From an uncultured Collinsella sp. (lineage in GTDB: Bacteria > Actinomycetota > Coriobacteriia > Coriobacteriales > Coriobacteriaceae): DNA of 29,691 nt. The stretch lies in NCBI GenBank assembly GCA_900542155.1, contig UQMD01000024.1, positions 1 through 29,691 on the forward strand, given 5' to 3'. Within the stretch, counting starts at the first letter, position 1, and every line of letters starts with the position of its first letter. The notes below the pieces were generated by a model, which was not told the origin of the DNA, did no database searches, and was given only the letters and a program-made list of their open reading frames with translations. The translations under genes and the position numbers were made by a program. Shown piece after piece: positions 23,833-29,691 of the stretch.

Positions 23833-25068
23833 TTGACCGCCGCAACCACGCCTAAAAGTAAGTCAACCGCCGCCGCGCTCTCCCCCGCGCGCACCAAGCT
23901 CTGCCTAGCGCTGCTCGTGCTGTTGGGATTCTCGCTCGGCTGCTCCGAGTTCGTGGTCATCGGCATCGAAAGCGACTTGGCGACGGAACTCGGCATATCA
24001 CTTGCCACTGCGGGCCAGCTCATCAGCGTGTTCGCACTCGTCTACGCCATCGCCACGCCGGTGCTTGCACTCAGCACGGGGCGATTCCGCCGCTACCAGC
24101 TGCTCGTGTGCTATAGCATCGTCTTTGTGCTCGGCAACCTGGTCATGGCGTTGGCGCCCAACTTCCAGGTACTGTTTATCTCGCGCATTGTCCTGGGCTC
24201 TGTCTCGGGCGCACTGCTCGCCGTGGGCGTGACGTACATCCCCGAGCTGCTGTCCCCGCAGCAAACTTCGCTTGCCATCTCGGTGGTATATGGTGCGTTT
24301 TCCGTGGCAATGGTCTTTGTCACTTCGATTGGCAAGTTCGTGGCCGACACGCTCGACTGGCACGTGGCCATGTACGGCACGCTGACCTTTGCCGTTCTGA
24401 TCTGCGGAGCGCTCGTGGCGTTTATGCCGCGCGCTGGGCAAACCGACGAGCCTGCCACCTTTCGCGAGCAGGCGGGTCTGCTGCGCGAGCCGAGCATCAT
24501 CACCGGCATGCTCATCTTTTTGTTTGGCGTAGGCTCGGTCTATGTGTTCTACGGCTACGTGACGCCTTATCTTGAGCAGGTGCTGGGCATGGGCACCGTT
24601 CAGGCGAGCACCACGCTTATGGCCTACGGCGTGTTCTGTCTGATCTCGAACATCCTGGGCGGATGGATCGACGCACGTTTTGGCATGAAGGCACTGCTTG
24701 TGACGTTTGTGCTGCAGGCTGCGGCGTTGCTCGGGCTGTTTGCCGTGGGCGGCACCATGCCGCTCGCGCTGGTCTTTGTCTTTAGCTTGGCGCTGCTCAT
24801 GTACCTGTTCTCGGTGTCGTGCATCACGCACTTTATGGACGTGGCACGCAGCCGCCACCCCAAGTCGATGGTACTCGCAAGTTCGGTTGAGCCCATGGCG
24901 TTTAACGTCGGCATTTCGTTTGGCACCGCAGTGGGCGGCGCCGTGGTAAGCAGCATTGGTATTGCGTACGTGGGCGCCGTGGGAGCCGCGTTCTCGCTTG
25001 TCGCCTGGGCGCTTACGCTGGTGACGATTAAGTTGGCTCGCTGGGAGCGCAGGCGGGCAAGGGCGTAG
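23833..25068 (+). CDS. MFS transporter, DHA1 / AraJ-YdhP type efflux protein
   Basis: The 411-aa protein has 12 predicted membrane helices and looks like a drug:H+ or sugar efflux antiporter of the COG2814 group. The first helix has GFSLGCSEFVVIGIESDLATELGIS, close to the TTEFVVMGLLPDIA pattern of this branch, followed by the loop GRFRRYQLLV and SRIVLGSVSGAL. The substrate is unknown. I chose TTG at 23833 because GGAG lies 8 nt upstream and the protein then begins with a short polar tail before helix 1. The open frame reaches 40 codons further, through the dyads of the spacer, and that part has no family resemblance. It is a single-gene unit that ends at the terminator 25230-25267. Confidence 0.9.
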   Translation: MTAATTPKSKSTAAALSPARTKLCLALLVLLGFSLGCSEFVVIGIESDLATELGISLATAGQLISVFALVYAIATPVLALSTGRFRRYQLLVCYSIVFVLGNLVMALAPNFQVLFISRIVLGSVSGALLAVGVTYIPELLSPQQTSLAISVVYGAFSVAMVFVTSIGKFVADTLDWHVAMYGTLTFAVLICGALVAFMPRAGQTDEPATFREQAGLLREPSIITGMLIFLFGVGSVYVFYGYVTPYLEQVLGMGTVQASTTLMAYGVFCLISNILGGWIDARFGMKALLVTFVLQAAALLGLFAVGGTMPLALVFVFSLALLMYLFSVSCITHFMDVARSRHPKSMVLASSVEPMAFNVGISFGTAVGGAVVSSIGIAYVGAVGAAFSLVAWALTLVTIKLARWERRRARA

Positions 25069-25109
25069 AGCGAGGTTCCCTCTAAAACGTCTATCGTTCC
25101 AGTCGCGAC

Positions 25110-25132
25110 GCTTACCTGACGACAGGCTAAGC
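25110..25132 (+). terminator. Hairpin after the MFS gene
   Basis: GCTTACCTG pairs with CAGGCTAAGC around ACGA with one bulged C, 42 bp after the MFS stop. CCCCTTTAG follows instead of a clean T-run. This may be a first, weak terminator ahead of the strong one at 25230. Confidence 0.35.
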
Positions 25133-25160
25133 CAGCCCCTTTAGCTGTGGTTCGATCTCA

Positions 25161-25207
25161 TGTACTTCGAATGCACGATTTTCCAGTTTTCGTGTATCCG
25201 AAGTACA
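25161..25207. repeat. 47-bp imperfect palindrome
   Basis: TGTACTTCG (25161-25169) pairs with CGAAGTACA (25199-25207). After a symmetric 4-base interruption on each side, CACGA (25174-25178) pairs with TCGTG (25190-25194) around an 11-base loop. It lies between two convergent genes and is not followed by a T-run. It looks like another REP-like palindrome. Confidence 0.7.
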
Positions 25208-25229
25208 CGAAATGTGCGCGGGGCACCTC

Positions 25230-25267
25230 AAAGGCGGCGGCAGACGCATTGTCTGCCGCCGCCTTTT
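25230..25267. terminator. Bidirectional terminator between MFS and PTS genes
   Basis: AAAGGCGGCGGCAGAC (25230-25245) and GTCTGCCGCCGCCTTT (25251-25266) form a perfect 16-bp stem with loop GCATT. TTTT follows on the plus strand and TTT on the minus strand. It serves both convergent transcripts. Confidence 0.93.
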
Positions 25268-25296
25268 ATACTGGATTTTATAGATATGCGAGTCGT

Positions 25297-26859
25297 TTAC
25301 TCCATACCCAGTAGCTCGCGCATCTGGGTTGCGTAGTTAGATGCCATGTTGCCGTAGACAATCTGCACGCCGCCGTTGACATGCACGATGCCACGCGCTT
25401 CGAGCTTTTCGGTAAACTCGGCGTCATCAACCACCTTGTCACAGTCATTGAGCTGGATGCGCAGACGGGTGAAGCAGGCCTCGACAGACTTAATATTGTT
25501 GTCGCCGCCCACTGCCTCAACGATGGCGGGAATGAGGTCGCTGATCACAGTCTTGGGAGCCTTTGCGGCCTCATCGTCGGACTCTTCCTCGCGGCCAGGG
25601 GTCTTAAGGTCCTTCTTAAGGATGATGAACTTGAAGACGAAGTAGTACACCACGAAGTAGATGGGGCCGAGGAACAGGATAACCTGCCAGTTGGAGCCCT
25701 TGGCTGCACCCATAATGCCGTTAAAGATCAACGACAAGAGCGGGCCGCCGAAGGACGCGGAGCCAGCCACGTTGAACTGCAGGATATAGGTCAGCGCATA
25801 AGCAAGACCAGCCATGAGAGCGTGGAACACGTAGAGGATGGGCGCGATAAACAGGAAGGAGTACTCGAGCGGCTCGGTAATGCCGGAGAGGATGCAAGGC
25901 ACCACGATGGCGATCATGAGTGCTGCGGTCTTCTTCTTGTTCTTGGGAAGCGCCGTCTTGTAGAAGGCGAGTGCGGCGCCGGGCAAGCCGAACATGGCGA
26001 AGATAACCTTGCCGTTCATGACAAAACGGCTGACCTCGATGTTAAACGGCGTGCTGGGAGAGCCCAGGATCGCGTTGTAGATATTGATAGCGCCCTGAAC
26101 AGTCTGGCCGTCGATGGTCTCGACGCCACCGAGCGACGTGAAGAAGAACGGCAAATAGACAAAGTGATGCAGGCCAAAAGGCAGGAGCATGCGCTCGCCG
26201 GCGCCGTAGACAAATGCACCAAAGGCACCCGTAGTCTTGATGAACTCGGACAGCGCACCGAGAGCGTTCTGAATAAACGGGAAAACAAAGGACATGACCA
26301 ATGCGAGGATGCTGCATGAGAGCAGCGTTACCGCCGGAATAAAGCGCGTACCGTTGAAGATGGAGAACACGGCGGGCAGCTCAATCTTGTAGTAACGGTT
26401 ATGCAACCATGCGACGATTGCGCCCACCAGAAGACCGCCGATAACGCCAGTGTCGAGCGTGGTGATACCGAGAATCGTGCTCTGGCCCGTCGTAAGATTC
26501 GCGGGATCGATAACGCCAGTCGCCGTAAGGAACGTGCCCATCACGGAATTCATGCACATGTAGCCCAAAAAGCCACAAAGCGCCGCGGTAGCCTTCTCGG
26601 ACTTGGCGAAGCCATAGGCGAGACAAATCGAGAAGATAACCGGGATGTTGTTCATAACGATGCCGGCTGCGGCCTTGAGAATCGAAAAGAAAATCGCAAA
26701 GCCCGGAGCAGCAAGCCAGGGAACAGCTGCCGTAAGGGTGGGGCTGGTAAAGGCATTGCCAAAGCCCTGGAGGATGCCGGCAATTGGCAGAATCAGCACG
26801 GGCGTCATGAGGACTTTGCCCAGGCGCTGGAACTTTGCCAGCAGCTCATCTTTGTTCAT
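25297..26859 (-). CDS. PTS transporter subunit IICB, alpha-glucoside/glucose superfamily
   Basis: This membrane protein takes up and phosphorylates a sugar at the expense of PEP. The EIIC domain (about 1-420) starts with LLAKFQRLGKVLMTPVLILPIAGIL and carries the superfamily signature GITEPLEYSFLFIAP. A charged linker (about 420-435) leads to an EIIB domain with the phospho-accepting Cys462 in VEACFTRLRIQLND. No EIIA domain is fused and none is encoded nearby, so a general EIIA-Glc from elsewhere must donate the phosphate. It lies downstream of the GH4 gene in the same direction, which points to maltose or another alpha-glucoside, as with B. subtilis GlvC/MalP. The 82-bp gap has a G/C-rich hairpin. 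Confidence 0.93.
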   Translation of the reverse strand: MNKDELLAKFQRLGKVLMTPVLILPIAGILQGFGNAFTSPTLTAAVPWLAAPGFAIFFSILKAAAGIVMNNIPVIFSICLAYGFAKSEKATAALCGFLGYMCMNSVMGTFLTATGVIDPANLTTGQSTILGITTLDTGVIGGLLVGAIVAWLHNRYYKIELPAVFSIFNGTRFIPAVTLLSCSILALVMSFVFPFIQNALGALSEFIKTTGAFGAFVYGAGERMLLPFGLHHFVYLPFFFTSLGGVETIDGQTVQGAINIYNAILGSPSTPFNIEVSRFVMNGKVIFAMFGLPGAALAFYKTALPKNKKKTAALMIAIVVPCILSGITEPLEYSFLFIAPILYVFHALMAGLAYALTYILQFNVAGSASFGGPLLSLIFNGIMGAAKGSNWQVILFLGPIYFVVYYFVFKFIILKKDLKTPGREEESDDEAAKAPKTVISDLIPAIVEAVGGDNNIKSVEACFTRLRIQLNDCDKVVDDAEFTEKLEARGIVHVNGGVQIVYGNMASNYATQMRELLGME

Positions 26860-26868
26860 GGGATACCC

Positions 26869-26912
26869 CTCTTAAAGAAACGGGGCGCGCGGCTCTACAA
26901 TCCACACGCCCC
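26869..26912 (-). terminator. Hairpin between GH4 and PTS genes
   Basis: GGGGCG (26882-26887) pairs with CGCCCC (26907-26912), and on the minus strand GTTTCTTTAAG follows. The stem is short and the loop is about 19 nt. A leaky terminator or an mRNA processing site that lowers the PTS gene relative to the glucosidase gene is plausible. Confidence 0.4.
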
Positions 26913-26941
26913 ATAACAGTTATCAAGCGATATGGAACTAG

Positions 26942-28267
26942 TTACTTAAGCTCCGGCCAATAATCCTTGTTCGCCTCGATGAGCTTGTCGAGCACCTTAC
27001 GAGCCTTCTTAGCATCACCGACCAGACGATTAAGCGTGAGTGCCTGCAAAGCCTTCTCGTAGGAACCCTCCATCCAAGCCTCAACAGTCAGGCGCTCATA
27101 GGCGTACTGGTTCTCCATAAGGCCGCGATAGAAGGTACCGATTTTGCCAACAGCATAGGGCTGCGGGCCATTGGCGCCCACGCTTGCCGCGACCTCGACC
27201 ATGGCGTCATCGGGCATCCCCTCGATAATGCCGTTGTTGGGCACGATGACAATGAAGGTCTTGTTGGTGTTGCGATAAATGGCCGAGGTGATTTCCACGA
27301 TCATATCGCCATGAGCGTCGTTTTGCACAACCGAGGAGTTCTTTGCGGTGCCGACTTTGGCAACACGCTCGCACTCGGCGAACACGCGCTTCTCACGGCC
27401 GTTGATAACCTCATCGGAGCGAGTGTAGTCGGGGTCGAGGTGAGCGACCTTGTACTCGGGATACAGATAGTACTGCAGATAAGTGTTGGGCAGATAGTCG
27501 GGGAAGTCCTCGAGCATGTCCTTGACCATGGCGTAGGTATCAAGCCAGGACTGGTCACGCTGCTCGGCATCGGCAGGAAGGAAGCCGTTCTTCTCCGTGT
27601 ACTCCTTAATCTGCGGGACGAGGTCATGACCCTCTTCATCGTAGATGTGCTTGAACCAACCGAAGTGATTGAGGCCAAAGTACACGGGCTCCGTCTTGCT
27701 CATATCGCGACCGAGCAGGCGACCGTAAGAGCGCATGAGGTTGACAGGCTGGTCGCAGATGTTGAGGACGCGATGCTCATCGGGCAGAACGCGCTCGAGA
27801 CCATATGCCACAATAGCAGCCGGGTTGGTGTAGTTGATAATCCACGCCTCCGGGCTATGAGCGCGAACGTCGTTGACGATCTCAACCATGTCATGCATGG
27901 AGCGCATACCGTAAGCCATGCCGCCGGGGCCCACCGTTTCCTGGCCGATGATTCCCATATGCAGCGGAATCTTCTCATCCTTGCTGCGCATCTCGTAGCC
28001 GCCGGTACGAATCTGGCAGAGCACAAAGTCAACGTCAGTGTATGCCTCGTCCTTATCGGTGGTGTAACCAAACTCCACACCGGGCTCCTCCTCGGCGAAG
28101 AGGATCTTGCCAAACTCGCCGATCGGACGCTGGCGCTCGGCATCGATGTCATAGAGCATCACGCGGTTCAGCGGCAGAATGTCCATGTGCTTGGTCAGGG
28201 CTTTAAGAATGCCAGGGCACCACGTGGAGCCGCCGCCAACGATCACAATATTGAGCTTATCCTTCAT
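26942..28267 (-). CDS. glvA: Glycoside hydrolase family 4, 6-phospho-alpha-glucosidase
   Basis: GH4 enzymes need NAD+ and Mn2+ and cleave phosphorylated disaccharides by a redox-elimination mechanism. The 441-aa product has the NAD-binding IVIVGGGSTWCPGI, INYTNPAAIVAYG, and the metal ligands Cys171 and His201 in NICDQP and GLNHFGWF. LPNTYLQYYLYP and LTVEAWMEGSYEKAL also match B. subtilis GlvA closely. The Asp after the Cys (CDQP) fits the alpha-specific CDMP type rather than the CN.P of 6-phospho-beta-glucosidases. Together with the adjacent PTS permease it should convert imported maltose-6'-phosphate or a related sugar to glucose and glucose 6-phosphate. The ATG has GGAGGG upstream. Confidence 0.93.
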   Translation of the reverse strand: MKDKLNIVIVGGGSTWCPGILKALTKHMDILPLNRVMLYDIDAERQRPIGEFGKILFAEEEPGVEFGYTTDKDEAYTDVDFVLCQIRTGGYEMRSKDEKIPLHMGIIGQETVGPGGMAYGMRSMHDMVEIVNDVRAHSPEAWIINYTNPAAIVAYGLERVLPDEHRVLNICDQPVNLMRSYGRLLGRDMSKTEPVYFGLNHFGWFKHIYDEEGHDLVPQIKEYTEKNGFLPADAEQRDQSWLDTYAMVKDMLEDFPDYLPNTYLQYYLYPEYKVAHLDPDYTRSDEVINGREKRVFAECERVAKVGTAKNSSVVQNDAHGDMIVEITSAIYRNTNKTFIVIVPNNGIIEGMPDDAMVEVAASVGANGPQPYAVGKIGTFYRGLMENQYAYERLTVEAWMEGSYEKALQALTLNRLVGDAKKARKVLDKLIEANKDYWPELK

Positions 28268-28565
28268 GTTCCGTCCCTCCAGGGTTGGCTGATCGGTGTT
28301 CTCGAAGACCTTGGGCTCCGCGGTTGTCCTCGGCTTGCTTCGTTTCGATTGATATTTTGCGACTTGAGATCATTTGCAAGCCCCTGCGCAGGTCAATGCG
28401 AAACGGGGACACATGATTTCGTTCACGACACAGATATGTGTAGGCCGACACGTACGTTTGCCCAGTTCATGGGTAATAGGCAATCTTGACCGATTACCGA
28501 TTTCTCACCTGGCTACACAAAGCGGTACCATATGTACGGCGAGGTGCGAGGGGCTGAAACATCTT
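28268..28565. promoter_or_regulatory. Divergent regulatory region of the alpha-glucoside module
   Basis: On the minus strand TTGACC followed 16 bp later by AATGAT (about 28368-28395) is a candidate promoter for the GH4-PTS operon. On the plus strand TTGACC at 28486-28491 lies before the regulator gene without a convincing -10 box. Two small dyads could be regulator sites: ACACA/TGTGT (28428-28441) and GGTAAT/ATTACC (28472-28498), the latter spanning the plus-strand TTGACC. I see no good match to a CcpA cre site. No gene is present. Confidence 0.45.
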
Positions 28566-29315
28566 ATGAAAGATCAAGAATCTTTTTATGATCATGTGCG
28601 AGCTGGCGAGAGCAAGCTCAACGATCTCGAAAGCGAGATCATGCGCTACATCATCGAGCTGCGTGACGATATTGACGATGTCACGCTTAAGGGCGTTGCT
28701 GAACGGTTCTTTGTCGCTCCCAACACGATCGTAAGGCTTGCCCATAAGCTTGGCTTCTCGGGGTTTACGGAGCTCAAACAATCGTATTCCGCCTCGCTCG
28801 ACCGCAATCGATTCACTATCGAGACACTTCCGCTCGACACCCAGCTCGTACAAACCAAAGACCTGCTTAACGACCGGGTCATCGACTCGGTCGTGAGTCT
28901 TATCCAGGACGCCTCGCATATCGTGTTCTTCTGCTCGGGCTTTTCGAAATACCCGTGCCTCGAGATGGCTGAAAAGCTCAAAATAATGGGCAAGAATACC
29001 GATACGCTCAGCGAACGCCATGTCATGAGGCATTACGCAGAACTGCTTGGCAAAAACGACCTGGTCTTCAGCGTTTCCGTAAGCGGCGAGACGCAGGTGT
29101 CTATTGACGCCACATCGATAGCCAAAACGCGCGGATGCAAGGTCGTCACACTCACCGGCTTTTCTCGAAATTCTCTCTCGAAACTAGCCGACTACCCTAT
29201 CTACACCGTGCAAAAAGAAATCCGCTTGGGCAGCATGGACCTCGACAGTCGATTAATGTTCTATTACGTTTTCGAATTGATATTTGAGCGCTATTTCAAA
29301 CTGGCCAGGAAATAA
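28566..29315 (+). CDS. RpiR/MurR-family transcriptional regulator with SIS domain
   Basis: The 249-aa product has an N-terminal helix-turn-helix of the RpiR type (about 20-75; VTLKGVAERFFVAPNTIVRLAHKLGFSGFTELK). A SIS sugar-phosphate isomerase-like domain follows (about 115-230, with HIVFFCSGFSKYPCLEMAEKLKIMG, DLVFSVSVSGETQVSIDA and VVTLTGFSRNSLSKLADYPI). Such proteins sense a sugar phosphate. B. subtilis GlvR, of the same family, activates its glv operon, so this divergent gene most likely controls the GH4-PTS operon. Whether it activates or represses cannot be seen. I chose ATG at 28566 as the family-like start; GAGGGG lies 12 nt upstream, a rather long spacing. The open frame extends further upstream through the regulatory region. 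Confidence 0.92.
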   Translation: MKDQESFYDHVRAGESKLNDLESEIMRYIIELRDDIDDVTLKGVAERFFVAPNTIVRLAHKLGFSGFTELKQSYSASLDRNRFTIETLPLDTQLVQTKDLLNDRVIDSVVSLIQDASHIVFFCSGFSKYPCLEMAEKLKIMGKNTDTLSERHVMRHYAELLGKNDLVFSVSVSGETQVSIDATSIAKTRGCKVVTLTGFSRNSLSKLADYPIYTVQKEIRLGSMDLDSRLMFYYVFELIFERYFKLARK

Positions 29316-29375
29316 AACTCTGTATGTGCCCGGCTTCGACTCTTTAGCAGCCTCCTATATGAAAGGTATCGTTCT

Positions 29376-29438
29376 ATGCAACGCGTACTGTTTATCTGTC
29401 ATGGGAATATCTGCAGATTCAGAAAAATGCCTAGCTAG
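29376..29438 (+). pseudogene. Remnant of a low-molecular-weight protein tyrosine phosphatase
   Basis: A 20-codon frame reads MQRVLFICHGNICRFRKMPS and stops. The first 14 residues are the exact start of the LMW-PTP fold, including the P-loop C-X5-R signature (CHGNICR), which normally continues SPMAE. The frame begins with ATG at 29376 and has AAAGG 9 nt upstream. After the loop the sequence no longer matches the family in any frame I can follow. The 3' part is therefore lost or badly decayed and no phosphatase activity is expected. It lies downstream of the RpiR gene. Confidence 0.7.
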
Positions 29439-29691
29439 TTAGGATCCCGGCGAACCATATCGCGTACCTTACGACGTTTTTACGACTTTGAGCCCCAATG
29501 CGATATTGCCGTGATGGAGAAAAGCAACTCCTTTCGCCTTTCCCCAGTAGCTGAAGAACGGAGAATCGAGCATAAGCATTCCTTTCCGGTCGTCTCAAAC
29601 CTCTGCAATTTGGAGGGTAAATCGCGAAAGCTAATATTGTTAGCGCCGGGCGATTTTAGCCGCTAATAGTCAAACGATTTTGACCAATCCC
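29439..29691. other. Right-end stretch with no firm gene
   Basis: Apart from the doubtful 36-codon frame at 29469-29579 I see no gene. It holds short dyads: GCTAA/TTAGC near 29630-29645, TTAGCG/CGCTAA near 29640-29665 and GTCAAA/TTTGAC at about 29669-29684. The base composition is A/T-richer than the genes. With the phosphatase remnant it may be a site of past deletion or insertion. Confidence 0.45.
29469..29579 (-). CDS. Doubtful 36-aa open frame
   Basis: The frame encodes a small protein starting MLMLDSPFFSYWGKAKG and ending LGLKVVKTS. GGAAAGGA touches the first ATG and lies 6 nt before the second ATG (29573), which would give 34 aa. No family is recognised and there is no membrane segment. 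It could be a chance frame in decayed DNA, or a piece of a larger lost gene. I list it because it has a ribosome site and lies in an otherwise empty stretch. Confidence 0.25.
   Translation of the reverse strand: MLMLDSPFFSYWGKAKGVAFLHHGNIALGLKVVKTS

Noticed and set aside
28374..28565. Extra 64 N-terminal codons of the RpiR regulator
   Set aside because: They run through the divergent regulatory region, have no ribosome site and no family resemblance; the family-like start is at 28566.

Overview
The window looks like a chromosomal segment of a high-GC Gram-positive anaerobe. Codon use, a Coriobacteriia-like set of genes and many short palindromic intergenic repeats suggest Collinsella or a close relative. 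That assignment is inference from pattern recognition, not from a marker gene. Almost everything lies on the minus strand; only an MFS transporter (23833-25068), an RpiR regulator (28566-29315) and a phosphatase remnant (29376-29438) are on the plus strand.

In the minus-strand direction of transcription, the right part (29.3 to 25.3 kb) is an alpha-glucoside module: a divergent RpiR regulator, a GH4 6-phospho-alpha-glucosidase and a PTS IICB permease. Then come an MFS efflux protein, an acidic one-TM protein of unknown function, an aldose 1-epimerase-family protein, a polar amino acid ABC operon (Tat-type lipoprotein, permease, ATPase) and an M20 peptidase. From 16.8 kb leftward is a housekeeping block in an order known from Bacillus and other Gram-positives: prfA, prmC, tsaC, (glpK), upp, atpIBEFHAGDC, murA, then an LCP-family cell-wall ligase. 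Between prmC and tsaC sits a RelE/Gp49-type toxin-antitoxin pair with its own dyad-symmetric promoter. The nine-gene ATP synthase operon is complete and appears H+-type, with an unusually short delta subunit and a b subunit that carries a signal-peptide-like N terminus.

The most interesting non-coding signal is a 100-nt palindromic element present twice (15612-15711 and 21588-21687). Its outer arms differ between copies but mostly by compensatory changes, and it encloses a strong bidirectional terminator. It abuts a second hairpin that reaches the stop codon of the upstream gene. That stop-codon hairpin and its conserved tail occur a third time at the left edge of the window behind the LCP gene. 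I found no CRISPR array, tRNA, rRNA, complete insertion sequence or obvious defence system beyond the toxin-antitoxin pair.
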